This document shows positions 7,478 to 14,522 of a stretch of 35,241 nucleotides of DNA, in pieces. The translations under genes were made by a program, and so were the position numbers. The notes beneath the pieces were generated by a model. The model ran no database searches. It saw nothing but the letters and a program-made list of their open reading frames with translations, and was not told where the DNA came from. Numbering within the stretch: the stretch's first letter is position 1; each line of letters begins with the position of its first letter. The DNA is from Armatimonadota bacterium (GTDB taxonomy: Bacteria; Armatimonadota; Armatimonadia; Armatimonadales; Capsulimonadaceae): contig JANXNV010000110.1 of assembly GCA_025353925.1 (NCBI GenBank), positions 1-35,241 of the forward strand, in the 5' to 3' direction.

Positions 7478-9304
7478 TCACTGCTTGATGACATTTAATT
7501 TGTCGAGAACCGGAGCAATTATCGTTTGAGCCAAACCGCCACCTGGCCAGCGGATGATGGCGCGTTCGATTTTTGGGTTTTGACCGAGGCCGAAGTGCAG
7601 GCGGCGGTCGTTCTGGGCGCAGAAGCCGCTGGCGGCGGCGACCTCCTGAAGCTGGGACAGCTCCTGACCGGCGGAGTTCTTCCAGAAGAGGCGCACCTGG
7701 GTGCCGAGGGCGTCCCGGTTGGCACGGGTGCCTTCCAGAGCGAACTCGATCCAATGGGCATTCGGTGCGACCGTGTTTTTGTAGACCAGCAGGGGGCCGC
7801 GCTGATGAGCGACGAGTACGTCCAATGCCCCCGTGTTCCACAGGTCGGCGACGGCGACGGAGCGGCCATCGGCGGTGTCGGTGACACCGATCGCCCCGGC
7901 GACATCGGTGAACTTGCCGTAGCCGTCGCCTAGCCAGACGCGCTTTTGTTCGTAACCGGATAGGCTCATGTCGGCCATCGGGGGCCAGTTTTTGGCGTCA
8001 GCGATAATCGCGCTGTTTGCCCCGGCGATCTTGCCGTAATCGTACCAGTAGCTTTTCTCGTGACTGGCCGAGATGTAGCCGTTGGTCAGAAACAGGTCGA
8101 GATTGCCGTCATTGTTCAGGTCGGCGAACTGCGCCCCGAAGCTCCACCCGCCCATCTCGACACCGTCCACCGAAGCCAGGTTGTCGTAGTGCAGGGCATT
8201 TGGAGAGGGCGGTCCGGAGGGGACCCAGAGATTGTTGCCCTGAACCAGGTTTCCCGCCGCGCTGATATTGGTGATGTAGACCGCGAAGCGACCCGAATTC
8301 GAAATATCGCCAAATGAGACATTCATGCCGCTTTTCGGCTGATAGCCCAGGTTCGCCTCATGGGCGGCATCCCGGAAGCCGCGCCCGTGATCGTTGGCGT
8401 ACAGCTCCGGGACGCCGTAGTCGTTCGCCAGCACGATGTCGGGATAGCCTGTGCCGTGCAGGTCCGCCGTGCCCACGGCCAGGGTCCAGCGGTGGCTGGT
8501 GATCCCCATTTTTACGGTGACGTCTTCGAAGTGGCCGCCGCCGAGATTGTGCAGCAGGTACTTGCGGCCCCCGTTGTTGGCGTACTCGAAGCTGTCGGGC
8601 ATCATGCGCGTGTTTTTGAGGTGCCAGAGGTTCACGCCGTCCGGGTAGTAGCCGCAGATTAAGAGGTCCAGCTTGCCGTCGCCGTCGTAGTCCAGCCAGG
8701 TCGCACTGTTGGCATTCACCCAGGCCGGAAGGCCCGCGCCCTCGGTGACCCGCGTAAAGCCTTTGCCGCCGTCGTTGTGAAACAGCTCCGGCTTGCCCCA
8801 TTTGTAGACAAGCAGGTCGGGGAAGCCGTCGTTGTCGTAGTCGCCCCATACGGCTCCCATGGAGACCCCGGTCTCCTGAGAGTTCAGGTCCGCCAGACCC
8901 ATTTTCGCAGCGACATCCTCAAACTTGCCGTTGTGCAGGTTATGATACAAGTGATTTTGGCTGCCTTCGCCGCTGTTGGTGACGTAGATATCCGGCCAGC
9001 CGTCTTTGTCGTAATCGACGACCGTCACCGACGCCCCCATCGAAGCGACCTGCGGCATGATATGTGCTAGGGCCGGATCGAGGGTCGGAGACTGGTGAGT
9101 AAAGCTGATGCCGCTCTCCTGCGAGACTTCCTGGAGCGCGAAGCCGTAACGGCGGATCGACTCCGTACTCGCAATCGCGGTCGCGGCGGGAGCTTGCGCC
9201 CGGTGGTTCAGCCAGGCGATTGTGCCGAGCAGCGAAACGAGAACGATGGGCAGCAGCAAACGGAGGAGGCGGCTTTGCATGAGGGGAACAACAGTCTGTG
9301 GCAT
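7478..9304 (-). CDS. CRTAC1 family exported protein: FG-GAP/VCBS propeller with ASPIC/UnbV domain
   Basis: About 608 residues. The N-terminus has a signal peptide or anchor (LLRLLLPIVLVSLLGTIAWL). The body carries repeated calcium-binding FG-GAP/VCBS blades with DxDxDG-type loops: DYDKDGWPDIYV, DYDNDGFPDLLV, DYDGDGKLDLLI, DLNNDGNLDLFL. The last 100 residues are a full ASPIC/UnbV domain (NRDALGTQVRLF, RRLHFGLGQNPKIE, IIRWPGG). I chose ATG 9304 because an extended -10 lies just upstream; ATG 9280 is an alternative. The frame runs open further upstream, but only as antisense-free shadow inside the next gene. The protein is probably periplasmic or surface-exposed. Its UnbU partner lies downstream. 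The biochemical role is unknown for the family. Confidence 0.9.
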   Translation of the reverse strand: MPQTVVPLMQSRLLRLLLPIVLVSLLGTIAWLNHRAQAPAATAIASTESIRRYGFALQEVSQESGISFTHQSPTLDPALAHIMPQVASMGASVTVVDYDKDGWPDIYVTNSGEGSQNHLYHNLHNGKFEDVAAKMGLADLNSQETGVSMGAVWGDYDNDGFPDLLVYKWGKPELFHNDGGKGFTRVTEGAGLPAWVNANSATWLDYDGDGKLDLLICGYYPDGVNLWHLKNTRMMPDSFEYANNGGRKYLLHNLGGGHFEDVTVKMGITSHRWTLAVGTADLHGTGYPDIVLANDYGVPELYANDHGRGFRDAAHEANLGYQPKSGMNVSFGDISNSGRFAVYITNISAAGNLVQGNNLWVPSGPPSPNALHYDNLASVDGVEMGGWSFGAQFADLNNDGNLDLFLTNGYISASHEKSYWYDYGKIAGANSAIIADAKNWPPMADMSLSGYEQKRVWLGDGYGKFTDVAGAIGVTDTADGRSVAVADLWNTGALDVLVAHQRGPLLVYKNTVAPNAHWIEFALEGTRANRDALGTQVRLFWKNSAGQELSQLQEVAAASGFCAQNDRRLHFGLGQNPKIERAIIRWPGGGLAQTIIAPVLDKLNVIKQ

Positions 9305-9316
9305 GATGTAGTGACT

Positions 9317-9325
9317 AGTATAGCA
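9317..9325 (-). promoter_or_regulatory. Extended -10 promoter of the CRTAC1 gene
   Basis: The minus strand reads TGC-TATACT (9325 to 9317), a TGn-extended -10 with five of six consensus bases, 12 nt before ATG 9304. No good -35 was seen, as is common with extended -10 promoters. The 5' leader would be only about five bases. Confidence 0.5.
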
Positions 9326-9353
9326 TACATACGCACGGTGAGTGATCATCGTT

Positions 9354-10817
9354 TCACGCGGGCCGTTTGCGCTGCGCTGCATTGCGCTTGGCCAGCAGGT
9401 GCGGGAGCAGATCCTTTCCCGGTGTGAATTGATAGCGACGCTCGAGCATCGCCGCCAATCGTCCCCGCTCCGGCAGGTCCGACCCGTCCGGCGGGCCGTC
9501 AAGGCAGAGGCAGGAGCCGATGATGCCGTCTCTGCGGAGTGTTTCCAGGGCATCGGTCCATTGATTGATCACTTTACCGGGGTTTGTGCGTGCCGTCGCT
9601 TCCCAGGGGATCAGGCTGCCGCCGAGCACGGTTTTCATCTTCAGCGGGTGCTGCGGCGTGACCTGCATCCGTGTCCTGCCGTCTTTGACCGTCTCCTGGA
9701 AGGTCATTTTCGATCCCTGATTATTCATCTGGAACACGAGGTACCACCCAATGCGCCGTTCCCACTGCTGCCGCTGAAGATCATACTCGGCGAGACGTTT
9801 CGGGTAGAGACCGAGCATCGCCCGTTCTTCCACCAGCGGGGCGGCCCACGTGCCCAGAGACAGCAGGAAGCCGCTCACCTCCGGCTCCGCGCCGCGAAGT
9901 ACGGACGGAGTGCGAAAGAGTGCTGCCTGCTTGACGAGGATTGGCCCTTCCGTCTGCACGGGAGTCTTCGAACGCCGACCCGTCGCCGGGTCCGTACGCC
10001 AAAGGGCGGTTTCACTGCGGACAAGCAGGCGGTCGGAGCAAAGCAGCTCGATCCGGGCCGCGATTTGCCGCCGCAGCTCCTGGGACCGTTTGCGCGGGTC
10101 CACGCCGCGCCACAGAAAGTAGTCATCGAGAAAAAAAGGAAATACCGTGTCGCCGCAGGTCCCGTCGGTCCGGGCGAAAAACGCACAGAGGGCCAGGGCC
10201 GCGCTGTCCCAGGCCTGAGCGTCCAGCAGGGCCGTGTCCACAGGCTGCACGCAAATCGCATTTCCTGACAGCGTGACTTCATCCCCATCCTCATGGCAGG
10301 CCCGGTACAAAAGAGCCATGAGAGGCGGCAGCAATAGAAGGCGGCTGCGAATATGCGGTCCGGCCAGCGGCGCGGGGTGGCCCGACACCGCTCGCCGGAG
10401 TGCCTCATAATGCGGCCGGACCGTTTCGGCGGCCTGCCTGATGGCGGCGAAATAGGCGTCGTGGACCTCTTCCGAGGCAATCCATCGGTCTTCCTCGGTT
10501 GCTTCCCGCTCCCAAAGGGCAGTCAAAGAATTATCCCGCTGCTCCAGCAGCCGCTCACGTTCGGTCAGCTCTCCACTTTCGCGCATCGCCTGAAGCACAG
10601 GCTCCGCCCCGCAGAGTTCATGGAGGCGTGGCTGCCGGGAGCGCCCCGGCTTCTCAAACAAGTCCCAGGCAGGGCTGCCGGCCAGCAGGTCGGAGAGGCG
10701 GCGGCCAGCGCGTGTCGCCTGTGCGCCATAAGAACGCTCCGCATCCCGCACCGCGGTGGTCGCGCTGCGGAGGGTTTGCTGGAACTGCTGAAGCAAAGTT
10801 TCGGCGGTTTCGTCCAT
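9354..10817 (-). CDS. Unrecognised 487-aa protein in operon with the acyl-CoA-dehydrogenase-like gene
   Basis: I do not recognise the family. The protein has a helical, Gln/Arg-rich N-terminus (residues 1-30), an all-helical middle including LLLLPPLMALLYRACHEDGDEV, then FFLDDYFLWRGVDPRKRSQELRRQ followed by what could be a winged-helix wing (LLCSDRLLVRSETALW). Near residue 360 is LGLYPKRLAEYDLQRQQWERRIGWYL split by basic residues. The C-terminus is highly basic. The layout faintly recalls winged-helix replication or DNA-binding proteins, but this is only an impression. ATG 10817 lies nine bases after the stop of the upstream flavoprotein gene with no Shine-Dalgarno, so expression is probably coupled. 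It has no signal peptide or membrane helix and is likely cytoplasmic. Confidence 0.72.
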   Translation of the reverse strand: MDETAETLLQQFQQTLRSATTAVRDAERSYGAQATRAGRRLSDLLAGSPAWDLFEKPGRSRQPRLHELCGAEPVLQAMRESGELTERERLLEQRDNSLTALWEREATEEDRWIASEEVHDAYFAAIRQAAETVRPHYEALRRAVSGHPAPLAGPHIRSRLLLLPPLMALLYRACHEDGDEVTLSGNAICVQPVDTALLDAQAWDSAALALCAFFARTDGTCGDTVFPFFLDDYFLWRGVDPRKRSQELRRQIAARIELLCSDRLLVRSETALWRTDPATGRRSKTPVQTEGPILVKQAALFRTPSVLRGAEPEVSGFLLSLGTWAAPLVEERAMLGLYPKRLAEYDLQRQQWERRIGWYLVFQMNNQGSKMTFQETVKDGRTRMQVTPQHPLKMKTVLGGSLIPWEATARTNPGKVINQWTDALETLRRDGIIGSCLCLDGPPDGSDLPERGRLAAMLERRYQFTPGKDLLPHLLAKRNAAQRKRPA

Positions 10818-10826
10818 AGGGGTTTA

Positions 10827-11915
10827 TCAAAGGCCGAAGAAGGGTGAGAGCAGCTGGTCCAAAGTCGCCGCCTGTACCTCTGGGGTGAGTACCGCCGTGC
10901 CGTAAAACTGGGCCTCGCGCACCAGCCGCTGCGGGGCCGCATCACGCAGGTGTGCCCGCCCGCCGGTTGCAACGACCGCCATGTGGGCGGCCCGCTGTGC
11001 CAGGACGACGGCGGTTGCCCTTGCTCGCACGGCATGAACGTTGTACTGCGGATGCTCGACGCAGTCGCAGTTCCAGACCAGAGCTTCTCGTCGGCAGTGA
11101 TCGATTTCCAGATTCAGGGCCAGTGCCGTCTGCGCCAGCTCTTCGCGGCCCGGCTTCCGGCTTAACTCGCGCAGCCACCGCGCTCCGGCCCGGGCGCAGC
11201 CGAGGGGCAAGGCCGCGTGGGTCGTGAGGCCGCGCCGATCACTCTCCTGGAGCCAGGCGGCAGGTCGGCGGCTCAGGATGGCTTCCGTCGGCAGAAAGAG
11301 ATTATTCACCTGGACTTCGACCGTACCCGAAGCCGCCATGACGATCAGCGGCAGCGACGGGCTTGCCGTCAGCACTTCCGCTCCAGCCTCTTTTTCTACA
11401 TAGGCAAAAAGATTCTCGCCGCTTTCGAGCGAAGCCCCCAGAACAAAGCCGTCCAGCAGGGGCCAGCCGGAAATCCAGGGGATGTGACCGTTCACCCGAT
11501 AGCCGCCGGGGACGGGGACCGCGCACACGGCGGGCAGCCCGGCCCGGCGCAGATGCGAGATCGCGACCCCGCAGCGCAGCCGACCCGCCGCCAGGGCCGG
11601 CAGCAGTTCCCTTTGAAGCGTTGGATTCCCCGCCTCGACGACAAATTTGATGCCGGTCTGCATCTGCTGCTGCGTGAATGCCGTCACGCCGCAGACGGAC
11701 GCCAGAATCTCGGCATATTCGTGCCGGGTGACTTCGTCCGCTTCCAGGCCGCCATAGCTTTTGGGAATTCCCAGGCCGAAAAATCCCGCCTGCCCCAAAT
11801 GCCGCAGGTTCTCTGAAACCGGGCGATGACCGTCGCCCTGGTCCGCCTCCACCGCATTGGGCTGCAGCTGACTCTCCGCAATTTGCCAGACTGTATGCAA
11901 GAGAGCCTTGTCCAT
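10827..11915 (-). CDS. Acyl-CoA dehydrogenase-like flavoprotein
   Basis: A 362-residue protein of the acyl-CoA dehydrogenase fold. Visible features are the N-terminal helical domain with FFGLGIPKSYGGLEAD, the middle-domain segment GGYRVNGHIPWISGW that packs on FAD, and the C-terminal helices ending with ATGGRAHLRDAAPQRLVREA. The usual catalytic glutamate context of true fatty acyl-CoA dehydrogenases is not evident. The C-terminal PQR..REA pattern is closer to the flavin monooxygenase-like branch (DszC/HsaC-type), so the reaction is uncertain. The start is well fixed: a consensus promoter puts its -10 five bases before ATG 11915, implying a leaderless message. It is followed at once by the 487-aa unknown gene. 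Confidence 0.82.
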   Translation of the reverse strand: MDKALLHTVWQIAESQLQPNAVEADQGDGHRPVSENLRHLGQAGFFGLGIPKSYGGLEADEVTRHEYAEILASVCGVTAFTQQQMQTGIKFVVEAGNPTLQRELLPALAAGRLRCGVAISHLRRAGLPAVCAVPVPGGYRVNGHIPWISGWPLLDGFVLGASLESGENLFAYVEKEAGAEVLTASPSLPLIVMAASGTVEVQVNNLFLPTEAILSRRPAAWLQESDRRGLTTHAALPLGCARAGARWLRELSRKPGREELAQTALALNLEIDHCRREALVWNCDCVEHPQYNVHAVRARATAVVLAQRAAHMAVVATGGRAHLRDAAPQRLVREAQFYGTAVLTPEVQAATLDQLLSPFFGL

Positions 11916-11920
11916 GTCTC

Positions 11921-11949
11921 AATATAACATACGGCGGCTGCGGTGTCAA
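11921..11949 (-). promoter_or_regulatory. Consensus sigma70-type promoter producing a leaderless mRNA
   Basis: On the minus strand TTGACA (11944-11949), 17-nt spacer, TATATT (11921-11926), then GAGAC and the ATG at 11915. Both hexamers are near-perfect, and the start codon coincides with the expected transcription start. This is the clearest leaderless arrangement in the window. Confidence 0.8.
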
Positions 11950-12077
11950 GATAAAAGTGCGATTTTTCACCTGGCGTCAGATGAATTTCACTTCGCCGCA
12001 GTGAATGCTGCTCTTTCTACTCGTGGCAGGAGATGTTTTGTTCGCTAAGTAATTAAGCCGCCGCCGGGGGACGGTGG

Positions 12078-12106
12078 TCGAGAGAATGGGGATTTCGTGT
12101 TAGAAT
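12078..12106 (+). promoter_or_regulatory. Putative promoter of the AhpD-like gene, leaderless spacing
   Basis: TCGAGA (12078-12083, four of six), 17-nt spacer, TAGAAT (12101-12106, five of six), then seven bases to ATG 12114. It is divergent from the flavoprotein promoter about 130 bases away. The intervening 11950-12077 holds no ORF; a short CACT...AGTG hairpin near 11990 is the only structure seen. Confidence 0.6.
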
Positions 12107-12113
12107 AAATAGC

Positions 12114-12650
12114 ATGGCGCATATCACCCTGCCGGAAGGTTTACCCGGCATCAGCGGGCCGCTCCGGCAGTACCCCCGGACGGCGGAGCCTCTTCTGGGA
12201 CTGGCGGAAACGCTGCTGCGTGGTCCTTCCTCACTGACGACCGCCGAGCGCGAGATCATCGCGACTTATGTTTCTTCGCAAAATGAATGCGTTTTTTGCA
12301 TGAGCTCGCACGGCGCAGCTGCACGCAGCCTTCTAGGCGAAGAAGCGGGTATCGTCGATGCGGTCCTCGCGGACTTCGAGGCGGCACCCATCAGCGAGAT
12401 GCTGAAAGCTTTGCTGGTCATCGCCGGCAAAGTTCAAGTGGGAGGCCGACGCGTCCTTGAAGCGGATATCGCCCGAGCACGTGCGGCCGGGGCGGATGAC
12501 CAGGCAATCCATGATACCGTGCTGATCGCGGCAGCTTTTTGTATGTACAACCGCTATGTCGATGGCCTGGCGACTTTGACGCCGCACGACCCGGCGGTCT
12601 ACGCCGCCATGGGAGAAGGGTTAGCCAATCACGGTTATCGCAAAGGATAG
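12114..12650 (+). CDS. Carboxymuconolactone decarboxylase / AhpD-like peroxidase-related protein
   Basis: A 178-residue all-helical AhpD-fold protein. The redox-active site is intact: NECVFCMSSHG gives Cys59-x2-Cys62-x3-His66, with preceding acidic Glu58. Family members act in alkylhydroperoxide reduction or as peroxidase-related proteins; the substrate here is unknown. The downstream helix IAAAFCMYNRYVDGLA is typical of the peroxidase-related subgroup. The gene has its own leaderless-type promoter and is followed 29 bases later by a 66-residue NQ-heptad coiled-coil gene, probably co-transcribed. Confidence 0.88.
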   Translation: MAHITLPEGLPGISGPLRQYPRTAEPLLGLAETLLRGPSSLTTAEREIIATYVSSQNECVFCMSSHGAAARSLLGEEAGIVDAVLADFEAAPISEMLKALLVIAGKVQVGGRRVLEADIARARAAGADDQAIHDTVLIAAAFCMYNRYVDGLATLTPHDPAVYAAMGEGLANHGYRKG

Positions 12651-12679
12651 AAACACAAACACGAGGAGAAACACCTGTT

Positions 12680-12880
12680 TTGACATATGTTATGCAGAAC
12701 GAACAGTTGATTTTGGACAACCAGAAGACGATTCAGGACAATCAGAAGTCTATTCTCAGCAACCAGCAGGAGATCAAGTCCAACCAGGACAAACTTGATC
12801 GCATCCTGAGCAACCAGGAAGAGCTGCTGGTCAATCAGAAGACGATCATCGCGAACCAGGACAAGATACTCGCGAAATGA
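12680..12880 (+). CDS. 66-aa coiled-coil protein built of NQ heptads
   Basis: Starts at TTG 12680, 11 bases after an AGGAG Shine-Dalgarno; an in-frame ATG at 12692 is the alternative. After a short N-terminus the whole protein is heptads of the form I-x-x-NQ-x-x: LDNQKTI, QDNQKSI, LSNQQEI, KSNQDKL, then SNQEELL, VNQKTII, ANQDKIL. Asparagine recurs at the same core position in nearly every heptad, which in coiled coils favours parallel dimers with polar register locks. There is no membrane helix or signal. Its place right after the AhpD-like gene suggests a partner or oligomerisation subunit. I infer that pairing; function is unknown. Confidence 0.75.
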   Translation: MTYVMQNEQLILDNQKTIQDNQKSILSNQQEIKSNQDKLDRILSNQEELLVNQKTIIANQDKILAK

Positions 12881-12892
12881 CCCGCCGGTTTA

Positions 12893-12901
12893 TGCTATGA
12901 T
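12893..12901 (+). promoter_or_regulatory. Extended -10 promoter of the ABC importer operon
   Basis: TGC-TATGAT (12893-12901) is a TGn-extended -10, ten bases before ATG 12911, giving a leader of only a few bases. No -35 of note was seen, and no Shine-Dalgarno precedes the start. Confidence 0.45.
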
Positions 12902-12910
12902 ACGTGTGCT

Positions 12911-13774
12911 ATGATCGACGAAAAAGCTCCGCATGAAACCCTGACGCCTGAAATCCGAACTCGCCCTTTCGAAAAGAAGAAACAGGGAAGCCCAAAGAGA
13001 TTCGATATCGCTTCCCTGCTTTTGCCTCTGCTGGTACTCGGCTTGGTACTGGCGGTCTGGGCAATTGTCCCGACGCTCAAAATCCGCGGGCACCCGCTCG
13101 TGGAGGACTATGCGCTGCCACCGCCGCTGACCGTGCTGCAGAGCATTCCCGACGAAGTGCATACGGGGAGGCTCTTCAGCGATACTGTCGCCTCGCTGTT
13201 TCGGATCGGGGCGGGGTTCAGTCTGGCCGTGGCTCTAGGCGTCCCGCTGGGACTGTGGCTGGGCAGCCGTCGGAGCGTTCGGGCGGCACTGCTGCCGGGG
13301 GTCAACTTTTTCCGTAACCTATCGCCGCTGGCCTGGATCCCGTTTGCCATACTCTGGTTCGGGATCGGCGACCCGGCAGCGATTTTCTTGATCTTTATGG
13401 CCTCGTTCTTCCCGCTGGCGATGGCGACCATGGCGGCGGTGGCGACTATCCCCGTCGTCCATTTTCGTGTTGCGAAGGACTACGGTTTTCAGGGGCGCGA
13501 GCTGCTGCTGCATGTCACGCTGCCCGCAATTCTGCCTCAAGTAATCACCGCCCTGCGGGTGACGGCGGGGGTCGCCTGGATCGTGGTCGTGGCGGCGGAG
13601 ATGGTCGGCTGCAAAGACGGCCTCGGCTACGGCATTTACGATGCCCGCAGTGCCCTGCGCCTCGATCTCGTGGCCCTGTATATGATTATCATCGGGCTGC
13701 TCGGAATCGGCCTGGACCGCCTTCTGTCGCAGCTGACCCGCCTGCCGGGTGTTCGGTGGGGCTATGAACGATAA
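12911..13774 (+). CDS. ABC transporter permease, NitT/TauT (SsuC/TauC) family
   Basis: A 287-residue inner-membrane permease. It has a charged N-terminal tail, a first helix (LLLPLLVLGLVLAVWAIV), about six membrane segments in all, and the EAA-type cytoplasmic loop that couples to the ATPase (DYGFQGRELLLHVTLPAILPQV split around Gly). The pattern LGLWLGSRRSVRAALLPGVNFFRNLSPLAW matches SsuC/TauC/NrtB permeases when read in pieces. It starts at ATG 12911 behind an extended -10, and its end overlaps the ATPase gene start by 11 bases. With the next two genes it makes a complete importer of unknown substrate. Confidence 0.9.
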   Translation: MIDEKAPHETLTPEIRTRPFEKKKQGSPKRFDIASLLLPLLVLGLVLAVWAIVPTLKIRGHPLVEDYALPPPLTVLQSIPDEVHTGRLFSDTVASLFRIGAGFSLAVALGVPLGLWLGSRRSVRAALLPGVNFFRNLSPLAWIPFAILWFGIGDPAAIFLIFMASFFPLAMATMAAVATIPVVHFRVAKDYGFQGRELLLHVTLPAILPQVITALRVTAGVAWIVVVAAEMVGCKDGLGYGIYDARSALRLDLVALYMIIIGLLGIGLDRLLSQLTRLPGVRWGYER

Positions 13775-14519
13775 TTTTGCCCTGAGGCTTGACCACGTTT
13801 CGCGTGATTTCGGCGGACTGCCGGTGCTGGACGATCTGTCGCTGACCATCACGCCGGGAGAATTCGTGGTGCTGGTCGGGCCGTCAGGCTGCGGCAAGAC
13901 AACTTTGCTGAACGTGCTTTCCGGGGCACTCGCGCCGTCGTCGGGAACCGTGACGACGCAGGGAGTTCTGCGGACCGTATATCAGCATGACGGTTTGTTC
14001 CCCTGGCTTACGGTGCGGGACAACATTGGACTCGGCCTGCGAGGGCTGACCGATAAAGAGGCAAAGGCGCGTGAGCTGGCCGAGCTGCTGGCACTGATTC
14101 GCTTGGAAGAGTTCGCAGGCCATTATCCGCATCAGCTTTCCGGCGGGATGCGGCAGCGGGTCGAGCTGGCGCGGGCTTTGGCGGGCCGCTCCGACATTCT
14201 GCTGCTCGACGAGCCGTTTTCCGCGCTGGATTACCAGACCCGTCTGCGCCTGCGCCGCGAGCTGGCCCGCCTGCTGGCCCTGCGCCCGCGCACCGTCGTG
14301 TTCGTGACCCATGATATCGAAGAGGCTGCTCAGCTGGCCGACCGCGTTTTGGTGCTGTCCGAGCGGCCCGCCCAGGTGAAAACGGAGCTGCTTTTGACGA
14401 CCCCGCGCCCCCGCGATCTCACCGATCCGTCCGTCGTCGAAGCCATGGGCCGGATCATCCATGATCTGGGCCTGGCGGAATCGGATTTCGAACTCAGGGA
14501 AAAGAACCTAGGAGAGTAG
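13764..14519 (+). CDS. ABC transporter ATP-binding protein, NitT/TauT family
   Basis: A 251-residue cytoplasmic ATPase from ATG 13764, which overlaps the permease 3' end; an upstream in-frame TTG at 13749 is less likely. Motifs are complete: Walker A GPSGCGKTT at 39-47, Q-loop YQHDGLFPW, signature LSGGM at 125-129, Walker B ILLLDEP at 145-151, D-loop SALD and H-loop VTHD with His183. Overall closest in style to SsuB/TauB/NrtD. It is followed three bases later by the binding-protein gene, with an AGGAGAG Shine-Dalgarno near its own 3' end serving that gene. Confidence 0.93.
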   Translation: MNDNFALRLDHVSRDFGGLPVLDDLSLTITPGEFVVLVGPSGCGKTTLLNVLSGALAPSSGTVTTQGVLRTVYQHDGLFPWLTVRDNIGLGLRGLTDKEAKARELAELLALIRLEEFAGHYPHQLSGGMRQRVELARALAGRSDILLLDEPFSALDYQTRLRLRRELARLLALRPRTVVFVTHDIEEAAQLADRVLVLSERPAQVKTELLLTTPRPRDLTDPSVVEAMGRIIHDLGLAESDFELREKNLGE

Positions 14520-14522
14520 CTC

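Noticed and set aside
5613-9304. Enediyne natural-product cluster
   Set aside because: UnbU and UnbV homologues are present, but no polyketide synthase or accessory unb genes are in the window.
9305-9553. Upstream extension of the CRTAC1 gene into the neighbouring 487-aa gene
   Set aside because: The extension lacks a signal sequence and overlaps another gene; an extended -10 promoter and the signal peptide place the start at 9304 or 9280.
12700-12880. Tandem DNA repeats suggesting a CRISPR-like or minisatellite array
   Set aside because: The roughly 21-nt periodicity is in frame, imperfect and encodes heptads of a coiled coil; there are no unique spacers.
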